A stretch of 15,862 nt of DNA from an uncultured bacterium (lineage in GTDB: Bacteria > Bacillota > Clostridia > Oscillospirales > Ruminococcaceae). The DNA is taken from assembly GCA_905215595.1 (NCBI GenBank), contig CAJMQZ010000044.1, positions 1-15,862 of the forward strand, in the 5' to 3' direction. A model generated the notes under the pieces. It was not told the origin of the DNA and did not search any database. It saw nothing but the letters and a program-made list of their open reading frames with translations. A program made the translations under genes and the position numbers. The number at the start of each line of letters is the position of its first letter. Position 1 is the first letter of the stretch. Below are positions 6,404 to 12,847 of this stretch, piece by piece.

Positions 6404-7357
6404 ATGGATTTTTACGGAACCATCGGCCCTGCCTGTGCCGATGTAAAGCTTTTGCAGCAAATGGTGGAAGCCGGTATGACCGGCATCCGCATGAACCTTT
6501 CTCACGGGCCGCTGGCAGCGCACAAGGACTGGCTGGCGCTGCTGCGCAAAGCCGGGGTCAAAAAGCTGCTCATTGATTTGCAGGGGCCGGAATTGCGCAT
6601 TGGTCGTCTGCCGCAGCCGCTGTCCCTGACCGCCGGGCAGACCGTGCGTCTGGGCGCGCAGGGCATCCCCTGCCCTGCCGCGCTGGTGCACAGCGTGCAG
6701 CCCGGGCAGGAGCTGCTGCTGGATGACGGCAAGCTGCTGGCACAGGTGGACACCGCGGAACCGGATGCGCTCGTGTGCACCGTAGTGCGGGGCGGGGTGC
6801 TGCAAAGCCGCAAAAGTCTGGCCGCACCGGGGGCGGATATCCAGATGCCCACCCTGACCGCCGAGGACAAGGAGAACCTTGCCATCGCCGCCGATTGCGG
6901 CGTTACCGGGGTCATGCTGCCCTTTGTGCGCGGCGCTGCGGATATCCGCAACCTGCGGCAGGCGCTGGCAGAGGCCGGTGCACCGCAGCTGAAGATCCTT
7001 GCCAAAATTGAAAACCTTGCGGGCGTGCAGGCGCTGCCGGAGTTTTTGCCGCTGGTGGACGAGGTGGTCATTGCCCGGGGCGACCTTGGCAACGCGATGC
7101 CCCTGTGGGAGCTGCCCCGCTGCCAGAAGCAGCTTTCCGCCGCCTGCCGGGCAGCCGGGGTGCCCTTTATGGTGGTGACCCAGATGCTGGACAGCATGCA
7201 CACCCGGGCTGTGCCCACCCGCGCCGAGGTGAGCGACATCTACAACGCCGTACTGGACGGCGCATCCAGCCTGATGCTCACCGGCGAGACCGCCGCCGGG
7301 CAGTACCCGGTGCAGGCCATGGAGTATCTGGTGCGCACCGCCCGCACGGCGATGTAA
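6404..7357 (+). CDS. Pyruvate kinase-like protein lacking the C-terminal domain
   Basis: 317 aa. Pyruvate kinase makes pyruvate and ATP from phosphoenolpyruvate and ADP. The catalytic A domain is recognisable: TIGPA near the start, RMNLSHG (Arg29, Asn31, Ser33), LIDLQGPELRIG (Asp58, Glu63), AKIEN (Lys201, Glu203), ARGDLG (Asp227), TQMLDSM (Thr259) and PTRAEVSDIYNAVLDG. A B-domain lid fits residues about 66-138. The catalytic lysine, acidic metal ligands and the Glu linked to K+ dependence are all kept. The usual DTKGPE motif is changed to DLQGPE. The protein ends soon after GETAAGQYPVQAMEYL, so the ~140-residue C-terminal allosteric domain of the normal ~470-aa enzyme is absent; a clean stop and a terminator follow directly, so this is not an obvious frameshift. 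AGGAGG at 6394-6399 precedes the ATG. It may be a minimal pyruvate kinase or a related enzyme with another substrate. Confidence 0.85.
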   Translation: MDFYGTIGPACADVKLLQQMVEAGMTGIRMNLSHGPLAAHKDWLALLRKAGVKKLLIDLQGPELRIGRLPQPLSLTAGQTVRLGAQGIPCPAALVHSVQPGQELLLDDGKLLAQVDTAEPDALVCTVVRGGVLQSRKSLAAPGADIQMPTLTAEDKENLAIAADCGVTGVMLPFVRGAADIRNLRQALAEAGAPQLKILAKIENLAGVQALPEFLPLVDEVVIARGDLGNAMPLWELPRCQKQLSAACRAAGVPFMVVTQMLDSMHTRAVPTRAEVSDIYNAVLDGASSLMLTGETAAGQYPVQAMEYLVRTARTAM

Positions 7358-7379
7358 GAGGAAGAATTATTTTTTATTT

Positions 7380-7420
7380 GGGCTTCCGAAAAGTCTGCGG
7401 ACTTTTCGGAAGCCCTTTTT
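7380..7420 (+). terminator. Intrinsic terminator of the pyruvate kinase-like gene
   Basis: 16-bp perfect stem (GGGCTTCCGAAAAGTC and complement, 7380-7395/7400-7415), UGCG loop, then T5 and CAC. Same loop and tail design as the terminators at 3770 and 10336. Confidence 0.92.
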
Positions 7421-7448
7421 CACGGAAAGGGGGCGTGACCGGAAACGG

Positions 7449-7562
7449 TCCTCTTGTGAAAATGCGTTTTGCGCGGCCCGCAGGCCGCTCAAAACGCAAA
7501 ATCCAAATAGCCTTTCCGCTAAAAATGCCCAGAGCATCGCGGAGGACATTCCAAAACGTCCC
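7449..7562 (-). repeat. Intergenic repeat copy B (inverted relative to copy C)
   Basis: Minus-oriented member of the three-copy family. Bases 7449-7496 are an exact reverse complement of 8676-8723 (48 of 48). The rest (7497-7562) aligns to copies A and C with substitutions. Contains the hairpin CGTTTTG-a-GCGGCC, UGCG loop, and complement. No minus-strand gene ends here, so unlike A and C it is not placed as a terminator for a neighbour. Confidence 0.85.
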
Positions 7563-7623
7563 GCCTCGGAGATATCTTTCCACAAAAAACGGCAAAAGGA
7601 TAGCATCTTTTGTCTGCTTCCTG

Positions 7624-7629
7624 TATAAT
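7624..7629 (+). promoter_or_regulatory. -10 box of the PfkB-family kinase gene
   Basis: Perfect TATAAT, 39 bases before the ATG. The -35 region is weak (ATAGCA-like at 18 bases), so an activator or a lower basal rate is possible. Confidence 0.6.
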
Positions 7630-7668
7630 ACAGGTAAAATCAACTGAAGTCAGAAAGGTTTATCGTTT

Positions 7669-8601
7669 ATGGGCATCGTAGTCATCGGAGCTGTTTTTGT
7701 GGATATCAAGGGCTATCCCCTTTCCACCTATATCCCCGGCGGGCGCAACGCCGGACGCATCGAGCAGGTACACGGCGGTGTGAGCCGCAATGTGGTGGAG
7801 GATATCGCCAACGTAGAGCTGCGCCCCACCTTTGTGGGTCTGGTGGATGACACCGGCATGGGACAGGACGTCATCGACAAGCTGGCAAGGCACAAGGTCA
7901 ACACCCGCTTTATCCAGAAAAAGCCGGACGGCATGGGCACATGGCTGGCCATTTTTGACAACGACGGCGATGTGCACGCCGCCATCTCCAAGCGACCGGA
8001 CACCACCCCGCTGACCAGCCTATTACAGGAGCAGGGCGACGCCATTTTTGCAGACTGCGATTCCATTGCGCTGGAACTGGACCTCGAAAAAGAAACGGTG
8101 AAGCAGACCCTGCGCTACGCCAAAAAGTACGGCAAAAAGGTGTTTGCCGTAGTCTCCAACATGAGCATCGCCATGGAGCGGCGGGATTTTTTGCAGCAGA
8201 TCGATTGTTTCGTCTGCAACCAGCAGGAGGCCGGGCTGCTGTTCTCGGACGACTACGACCACCTCTCCCCGGACGAGATGTGCCGGGTGCTCACGGGCAA
8301 CGTGCGCAGCGCCAACATTCCCAGCATGGTGGTGACCATGGGCGGGCAGGGCGCGGTATACGCCTGTGCGGACGGTGACTGCGGCATCGTGCCCGCCAAA
8401 AAGGTGGATGTCATGGACACCACCGGCGCGGGGGACGCCTTCTTTGCCGGCACGGTCATCGGCCTGACCTACGGCAAAACGCTGGCAGAATCCTGCGAAA
8501 TCGGCAGCCGTCTTGCCGCTTCGGTCATCTGCATCACCGAGAACGTCTGTCCCCGCTTCCGCCCGCAGGAATTCGGGCTGGATATACCGGTAGTGGACTG
8601 A
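7669..8601 (+). CDS. PfkB-family carbohydrate/nucleoside kinase
   Basis: 310 aa, cytoplasmic ribokinase fold. The PfkB signature DTTGAGDAFFAG (Asp250-Gly261) carries the anion hole and the catalytic base Asp256. The substrate-binding GG (Gly24-Gly25, in PGGRNAG) and GGVSRNVVEDIANV (36-49) are present, as is the NxxE motif (Asn184, Glu187). The GGVSRNVxED pattern recalls pseudouridine kinases (GGVARNIAENLA), so a nucleoside such as pseudouridine is one option; a sugar is another. No pseudouridine glycosidase gene is adjacent, which leaves substrate open. AAAGG at 7654-7658 precedes the ATG by ten bases. The gene is a single transcription unit, boxed between inverted repeat copies B and C. Confidence 0.88.
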   Translation: MGIVVIGAVFVDIKGYPLSTYIPGGRNAGRIEQVHGGVSRNVVEDIANVELRPTFVGLVDDTGMGQDVIDKLARHKVNTRFIQKKPDGMGTWLAIFDNDGDVHAAISKRPDTTPLTSLLQEQGDAIFADCDSIALELDLEKETVKQTLRYAKKYGKKVFAVVSNMSIAMERRDFLQQIDCFVCNQQEAGLLFSDDYDHLSPDEMCRVLTGNVRSANIPSMVVTMGGQGAVYACADGDCGIVPAKKVDVMDTTGAGDAFFAGTVIGLTYGKTLAESCEIGSRLAASVICITENVCPRFRPQEFGLDIPVVD

Positions 8602-8608
8602 CGGTTTT

Positions 8609-8723
8609 AAGACGATTTTAAATGGTCTCCGCTGCGCTCTGACCATTTTCAGAGGAAAAAATTTTTTGAATTTTACGTTTTGAGCGGCCTGCGGGCCGCG
8701 CAAAACGCATTTTCACAAGAGGA
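8609..8723 (+). repeat. Intergenic repeat copy C, downstream of the PfkB-family kinase
   Basis: Plus-oriented member of the family, starting eight bases after the kinase stop. The hairpin (8676-8707: CGTTTTG, A-G mismatch, GCGGCC, UGCG loop) is followed by CATTTTCAC. It may serve as the kinase terminator, though its T-run is only four. Confidence 0.8.
8676..8713 (+). terminator. Probable terminator hairpin of the PfkB-family kinase gene
   Basis: 13-bp stem with one A-G mismatch and a UGCG loop, followed by CATTTT. Weaker U-tract than the other terminators here; the call rests on position and shared design. Confidence 0.5.
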
Positions 8724-8817
8724 GCCGCAAAGGAAAGCTACATCTATAACTAAAATTGCGGATTTTCCCGATTGGCTTTTTCACGGTTGGATTTTTGCGA
8801 AAAACCGCATTTCCCCC

Positions 8818-8846
8818 TTGACAGAAGCGGCAGTTTCTGGTATCAA
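8818..8846 (+). promoter_or_regulatory. Promoter of the decarboxylase beta/gamma operon
   Basis: Perfect TTGACA at 8818-8823, 17-base spacer, TATCAA at 8841-8846 with TGG before it (extended -10). Expected start near 8853, exactly at the first helix of the riboswitch-like leader. Confidence 0.82.
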
Positions 8847-8853
8847 TAAAAAT

Positions 8854-9001
8854 GATAAAGGGGAGTAAAGGGCAGCCCGCCGGTCAAGGTTTTTTCCAGC
8901 AGGCCGCTGCATGGCAGCGTCATCACGGCAGCAATGCCCGATGTCATGTGTTCGCTTGAGACTTTTGTCACAGATCTTACGCTGTGGCAAAGGTCTTTTT
9001 T
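8854..9001 (+). promoter_or_regulatory. Riboswitch-like leader, resembling yybP-ykoY (Mn2+) class, with terminator
   Basis: The RNA begins with GAUAAAGG and AAAGGGGAGUA (8857-8867), which matches the 5' hallmark of the yybP-ykoY class as I recall it. P1 can form between 8854-8861 and CUUUUGUC at 8962-8969 (8 bp). Inside, GGGCA (8870-8874) pairs with UGCCC (8935-8939), CGCUGC/GCAGCG (8905-8910/8914-8919) forms a hairpin, and UCAUCAC (8920-8926) resembles the conserved loop. The P1 3' strand is also the 5' arm of a 15-bp terminator, so ligand binding would favour read-through (an ON switch). A class match needs a covariance search. Confidence 0.65.
8959..9001 (+). terminator. Expression-platform terminator of the riboswitch-like leader
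   Basis: Stem 8959-8973 with 8982-8996 (15 bp, two G-U pairs), 8-base loop, then a run of six Ts (8996-9001). It overlaps the P1 3' strand at 8962-8969, so aptamer and terminator exclude one another. It lies 41 bases before the beta subunit start codon. Confidence 0.85.
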
Positions 9002-9041
9002 CTTGCCGCAGCATCAGAACAAAAGGAGGCAGAAAAACAAT

Positions 9042-10172
9042 ATGAATTTCTGGAACACATTCGCCGCGCTCTTTTCAAACTTCGGGGCGCTGACATGGCA
9101 GATGGTGGTCATGTGGGGCATCGGTGCCCTGCTCATTTACCTTGCCATCGTCAAAAAGATGGAGCCTAGTCTGCTGCTGCCCATGGGGTTCGGCGCCATT
9201 CTGGTCAATCTTCCCGCATCCGGTGCCATCACGCAGGGAGACACCGTTGGCCCCATCTCTGCCCTGTTCGAGGCAGGTATGTCCAACGAGCTGTTCCCGC
9301 TGCTGCTGTTCATCGGCATCGGTGCCATGATCGATTTTGGCCCGCTGCTGGAAAAGCCGTGGCTCATGCTGTTTGGCGCAGCGGCACAGTTTGGCATCTT
9401 TTTCACTCTGTTTCTGGCCGGGTTCTTCTTTGATATGAAGGACGCCGCGTCCATTGCGGTCATCGGCGCAGCGGACGGCCCCACCGCCATTTTTGTAGCA
9501 AACACCCTGAAATCCCAGTATCTGGGCGCTATTATGGTGGCAGCTTACAGCTACATGGCGCTGGTGCCCATCGTGCAGCCGCCGGTCATCCGTCTGCTGA
9601 CCACCCAGAAGGAGCGCCGCATCCGTATGCCCTACGAAAAAGGCAACGTCACCCAGCTGACCAAGATCCTGTTCCCCGTTGTGGTCACGGTAGTCGCCGG
9701 TCTGGTAGCCCCGGCCAGCGTGGCGCTGGTAGGCTTTTTGATGTTCGGCAACCTGCTGCGGGAATGCGGGGTGCTGAACTCCCTGAGCGAGACCGCCCAG
9801 AACGTACTGGCAAACCTCATCACCCTGCTGCTGGGTCTGACCGTTGCCGGGCAGATGACCGCCGACAAGTTCGTCCGGCCGGACACTTTGCTCATCATGG
9901 CGCTGGGTCTTGTGGCCTTTATCTTTGATACCGCTGGCGGCGTGCTGTTCGCCAAGCTGCTGAACCTCTTCCTGCCCGAGGGCAAAAAGCTGAACCCCAT
10001 GATCGGCGCGGCAGGCATTTCGGCCTTCCCCATGAGCGGACGCGTGGTCAACAAGATGGGTCTGGCCGAGGACAGCCAGAATTTCCTGCTGATGTACTCC
10101 ATCAGCGTCAACGTTTCCGGGCAGATCGCATCCGTCCTTGCCGGCGGACTGATCCTTTCCCTGATGGCTTAA
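9042..10172 (+). CDS. oadB: Sodium-pump decarboxylase beta subunit (OadB/GcdB/MmdB family)
   Basis: 376 aa integral membrane protein. In Na+-translocating oxaloacetate, glutaconyl-CoA and methylmalonyl-CoA decarboxylases, the beta subunit decarboxylates carboxybiotin and pumps Na+ out. The functional residues known from Klebsiella OadB have clear counterparts: Asp145 in GAADGPTAIF, Tyr171 in AYSYMALVPI, and Asn318, Gly322, Ser327 and Arg334 in NPMIGAAGISAFPMSGR. Length is normal. Start ATG at 9042 has AAGGAGG at 9023-9029; an in-frame ATG at 8934 would lie inside the leader structure and is rejected. It forms an operon with the 42-aa gamma-like gene. No carboxyltransferase (alpha) or biotin carrier gene is in the window, so partner subunits must be elsewhere, and which decarboxylase it serves is open. 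Confidence 0.93.
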   Translation: MNFWNTFAALFSNFGALTWQMVVMWGIGALLIYLAIVKKMEPSLLLPMGFGAILVNLPASGAITQGDTVGPISALFEAGMSNELFPLLLFIGIGAMIDFGPLLEKPWLMLFGAAAQFGIFFTLFLAGFFFDMKDAASIAVIGAADGPTAIFVANTLKSQYLGAIMVAAYSYMALVPIVQPPVIRLLTTQKERRIRMPYEKGNVTQLTKILFPVVVTVVAGLVAPASVALVGFLMFGNLLRECGVLNSLSETAQNVLANLITLLLGLTVAGQMTADKFVRPDTLLIMALGLVAFIFDTAGGVLFAKLLNLFLPEGKKLNPMIGAAGISAFPMSGRVVNKMGLAEDSQNFLLMYSISVNVSGQIASVLAGGLILSLMA

Positions 10173-10185
10173 CGGAGGTGCCTTT

Positions 10186-10314
10186 ATGCTTCATCTTTCT
10201 TCCTGGATGACCACCCTGCCCATGATGCTCATCGGCATGACCGGCATCCTGCTGGTCATCGGCTTTCTCGTGCTGGTTGTGATGGCGCTGAACTGCCTCA
10301 CCCGCCGCAAGTAA
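10186..10314 (+). CDS. Small gamma-like subunit of the sodium-pump decarboxylase (OadG-like)
   Basis: 42 aa, starting 13 bases after the beta subunit stop, with GGAGG at 10174-10178 seven bases before the ATG. The protein is one hydrophobic segment (about residues 11-35) followed by LTRRK, i.e. a single-span protein with a positive cytoplasmic end. The LIGMTGILLVIGFLVL stretch matches the short GM-x-x-I/V-F hydrophobic pattern of OadG-type gamma subunits, which anchor and stabilise the complex. Gamma subunits are usually about 80-120 aa, so this one keeps only the membrane part. It is too short for most gene callers. Position and membrane pattern support it; sequence similarity alone is weak. 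Confidence 0.7.
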   Translation: MLHLSSWMTTLPMMLIGMTGILLVIGFLVLVVMALNCLTRRK

Positions 10315-10335
10315 AAGAAAAAATAGAATAAGCAA

Positions 10336-10377
10336 GCCGCCCGGGAGGATCTGCGGATCTTCCCGGGCGGCTTTTTT
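10336..10377 (+). terminator. Intrinsic terminator of the decarboxylase beta/gamma operon
   Basis: 16-bp stem with one G-U pair (10336-10351/10356-10371), UGCG loop, T6, then CAC. It lies 21 bases after the gamma-like stop and between convergent genes. Confidence 0.93.
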
Positions 10378-10409
10378 CACAGGCGCAGACGGCGCTGCTT
10401 TTGCCGGAT

Positions 10410-11240
10410 TCATCCCCGGGCGTCCTGCCGGGTGGTGTGGAAGTACTCCTTGGGGGTCATGCCGTACTCCTTTTTAAAGGCGCGGAAAAAGTGGTTGTAA
10501 CCGCCAAAGCCGCTGGTCTTGTACACCTCGGTGATGGGCAGCCCCTGCTCGATGAGGGTGCAGCAGCGGTCTAACCGCGCCTTTACGATATAGCGGTGCA
10601 CCGTCTGCCCGGTCTGGCGTTTAAATTCCCGGGCAATATGTTCCCGGGAGACAAAAAACTCCTTTTCCAGCCGCTCCAGCGTCAGTTCCTCGGTAAGGTG
10701 CGCCTGAATAAACAAAAACACCTCGTCCAGCATCAGGTGGTGGCGGCTGACCGATGCGGTGTGGAACTCCGCATGGATGCAGGCACGCAGCGCCAGCACC
10801 ACGAACATTTGCAGAATGCCGTGCTCGAACACCGCTGCACCGAACTGGGTGCACTCCTGCGGGAGCATCAGCAGCTTCCGGGCAAGGTTTTTCAGCAGCA
10901 TATAGATCTGGCTGCCCGGGCGCACAGCCACCTGCCGGAAGGGCACCACGTTGAAGCTTTTTTCAAGGTCAGTGTCTGCGTCCGAAAGCTGCGCCAGCGT
11001 CTGGGGGGGCAGCTGCACCCGAATAAGTTCCAGCGGGCCGTAAGCACCGGCGTATTCCAGTCTGCCGCCCTGACCGGGCTTGAAGATGATGAGATTCTGC
11101 TGCTGTGCGGGCAGCACCACCTCGCTGCACCGGAATACGCCGCTGCCCCGCATGACCAGAAACAAATCATAATACGCGCCGGAATAAAATTCCCGGACGG
11201 CGCTCTGCTCGAAAAAATAACGCTTGGCTGTATAGTTCAC
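10410..11240 (-). CDS. AraC-family transcriptional regulator with N-terminal cupin domain
   Basis: 276 aa. The C-terminal ~100 residues hold the two helix-turn-helix motifs: LTLERLEKEFFVSREHIAREFK and the second motif ending in FGGYNHFFRAFKKEYGMTPKEY. The N-terminal half (with YDLFLVMRGSGVFR and NLIIFKPGQGGRLEY) fits an effector-binding cupin. Such proteins often activate a divergent uptake/catabolism operon when a sugar-like ligand binds. The start is a GTG at 11240: GGAGGAG at 11247-11253 is six bases upstream. A longer in-frame reading to 11456 would cover the whole intergenic region with promoter elements and is rejected. It is divergent from the GPH symporter gene and is its likely regulator (inference from position). 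Confidence 0.92.
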   Translation of the reverse strand: MNYTAKRYFFEQSAVREFYSGAYYDLFLVMRGSGVFRCSEVVLPAQQQNLIIFKPGQGGRLEYAGAYGPLELIRVQLPPQTLAQLSDADTDLEKSFNVVPFRQVAVRPGSQIYMLLKNLARKLLMLPQECTQFGAAVFEHGILQMFVVLALRACIHAEFHTASVSRHHLMLDEVFLFIQAHLTEELTLERLEKEFFVSREHIAREFKRQTGQTVHRYIVKARLDRCCTLIEQGLPITEVYKTSGFGGYNHFFRAFKKEYGMTPKEYFHTTRQDARG

Positions 11241-11256
11241 CAAAAACTCCTCCGTA

Positions 11257-11307
11257 AAACTGTCATGTGTAACAGTTTGTTGTACACAACAGAAAAGCAC
11301 AACTGTT
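11257..11307. promoter_or_regulatory. Cluster of AACTGT-type inverted repeats in the araC-type leader
   Basis: AAACTGT (11257-11263), AACAGTTT (11271-11278) and AACTGTT (11301-11307), with TGTTGT-AC-ACAACA (11278-11291) between. The three AACTGT units form nested inverted pairs between the regulator's -10 box and its start codon. They could be operator sites for autoregulation or RNA stems. Confidence 0.4.
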
Positions 11308-11315
11308 ATAATTGC

Positions 11316-11344
11316 ATAATACATCAATTTGCGATAGTTTTCAA
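11316..11344 (-). promoter_or_regulatory. Promoter of the AraC-family regulator gene
   Basis: Minus strand: TTGAAA at 11339-11344, 17-base spacer, TATTAT at 11316-11321; both boxes five of six. Leader of about 70 bases before the GTG start. Confidence 0.78.
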
Positions 11345-11379
11345 TCATTTTTTGGATATGTATTGATGGAAATTTAACG

Positions 11380-11385
11380 TATAAT
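11380..11385 (+). promoter_or_regulatory. -10 box of the symporter-esterase-reductase operon
   Basis: Perfect TATAAT with no recognisable -35 box at the right distance (TATGTA at 17 bases). A good -10 with a poor -35 next to a divergent AraC gene suggests activator dependence. A 7-bp inverted repeat GAGACTT/AAGTCTC (11401-11407/11415-11421) follows in the leader. Confidence 0.6.
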
Positions 11386-11455
11386 GCAAAGCGTAGAAAA
11401 GAGACTTGTGCGAAAAGTCTCGTGGTTTCACTGTTTTTAAGGAGGATAAAATACA

Positions 11456-12844
11456 ATGGACCAGAAAAAGACCGTCCGACCCTTCTCCATGAAGGACAAG
11501 ATCGGCTATACGCTGGGCGATCTGGGCTGCTGCTTCACCGAGCAGTACCGCGCCATGTATCTGTCGATCTTCTACACCCTGATCCTGCAGGTCAACCCCT
11601 TCCACGTGGGTATCCTGCTGCTGATCACCAAGATCTGGGACGCCGTGAATGACCCCATCATCGGCGCGATCGTGGACTCCCGCAAGGCCACCAAGGGCGG
11701 TAAGTTCATCCCTTGGATCCGCGCCTTCTCCTTCCCCATGGCAGTGCTGTGCATACTGGGCTTTGTCAATGTGGGCAACATCAACTACGGCCTGCGTCTG
11801 GCCTACATGTTCGTCACCTACGTTCTGTACGAGGCACTGTACACCTGCGTCAACGTGCCCTTCGGCACCCTGTCCAGCGTGATGACCGATGATGTCAGCC
11901 AGCGCACCGCCCTGTCCCGCTACCGCAGCCTGGGCGGCACCATCTTCATGACCGTCATGGTCATGATCGGCCCCCTGTTCCTGTATGTGGACAACAAGCC
12001 CGTGGCTGGCCGCTTCCTGATGCTGGCCTGCATCTGCGCTATGCTGGGCCTGCTGTGCCTGCAGATCACCTGCGTGTGGTGCAAGGAGCGCGTGGAAGTG
12101 CCCGAGCGTCCGCAGGGCGAAAAGCTGAACTACCTGCACGTGCTCAAGGAGATCTCTCACAATAAGGCTCTGCTGGGCGTTATGTTCTTCAGCCTCACCG
12201 GCATGATCGGTGCTTCCGTGGTCAACGGCCTGAACACCTACCTGTATAAGGACTTCTTCGGCAACGTTAAAATTCAGGCTGTCTCCGGTATGCTGAGCGT
12301 GCTGTACGCTGTGCTGTCCTTTGCCATCACCCAGCCTCTGGCCAATAAGTTCGGCAAGAAGGAGTGGTGCTGCATGGGCGCAGGCTTTGCTGCCATCGTG
12401 TTCGGCATCCTGTTCTTCTTCCCCGTGCACAACCCTGTTGCCTTCATCGTCATCAACGGTATCTGCTATCTGGGCGCTTCCGGTATGCAGGTGCTGATCT
12501 GGGCCATGGTCAACGACGCCATCGACTACCACGAGCTGCAGACCGGCGAGCGCAACGAGGGCATCGTTTACTCCACCTACTCCTTCTTCCGCAAGCTTGC
12601 AAGCGCCATTTCCGGCAGCCTGTCCAGCTTTGTGCTGGGTGCCATCGGCTACAACGTTACCGCTGGCGCTGTGCAGACCGCAGGCGTTGTAAACGCTATC
12701 TGGAAGAGCTACACCGGCGTCTACTTCCTGGGCTACGGCATTGCAGTTGCCATCCTGTTCTTCGTCTACCCCCTGACCAAGCAGAAGACTGCTGAGATGC
12801 TGACCGAGCTGAAGGCTCGCCGCGCCGCAAAGGAGAGCAAGTAA
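11456..12844 (+). CDS. GPH-family (glycoside-pentoside-hexuronide) cation symporter
   Basis: 462 aa, 12 predicted membrane segments, MFS fold. GPH proteins import glycosides, oligosaccharides or glucuronides with Na+ or H+. Family marks are GYTLGD (Asp22, aligning with MelB Asp19), TKIWDAVNDPIIGAIVDS (Asp62 and Asp66, the four-residue spacing of the MelB cation-site Asp55/Asp59), YTCVNVPFGTL (126-139 region, with Asn where MelB has the sugar-binding Asp124), QRTALSRYRSLGG, and NDAIDYHELQTGERNEG in the second half. The Asp-to-Asn change suggests a substrate other than melibiose. AAGGAGG at 11439-11445 precedes the ATG by ten bases. First gene of an operon with the esterase and the reductase; the hydrolase ATG follows its stop by only three bases. 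No glycosidase is in the operon, which is unusual for a GPH locus. Confidence 0.93.
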   Translation: MDQKKTVRPFSMKDKIGYTLGDLGCCFTEQYRAMYLSIFYTLILQVNPFHVGILLLITKIWDAVNDPIIGAIVDSRKATKGGKFIPWIRAFSFPMAVLCILGFVNVGNINYGLRLAYMFVTYVLYEALYTCVNVPFGTLSSVMTDDVSQRTALSRYRSLGGTIFMTVMVMIGPLFLYVDNKPVAGRFLMLACICAMLGLLCLQITCVWCKERVEVPERPQGEKLNYLHVLKEISHNKALLGVMFFSLTGMIGASVVNGLNTYLYKDFFGNVKIQAVSGMLSVLYAVLSFAITQPLANKFGKKEWCCMGAGFAAIVFGILFFFPVHNPVAFIVINGICYLGASGMQVLIWAMVNDAIDYHELQTGERNEGIVYSTYSFFRKLASAISGSLSSFVLGAIGYNVTAGAVQTAGVVNAIWKSYTGVYFLGYGIAVAILFFVYPLTKQKTAEMLTELKARRAAKESK

Positions 12845-12847
12845 ACC

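Noticed and set aside
8934..9041. N-terminal extension of the decarboxylase beta subunit from an ATG at 8934
   Set aside because: The extension lies inside the riboswitch-like leader and its terminator, and the ATG at 9042 has its own AAGGAGG.
11241..11456. 72-residue N-terminal extension of the AraC regulator
   Set aside because: It would cover both divergent promoters; the GTG at 11240 has a strong ribosome binding site.
11345..12532. 395-codon minus-strand frame opposite the GPH symporter
   Set aside because: No domain signal; the symporter motifs on the plus strand explain the sequence.
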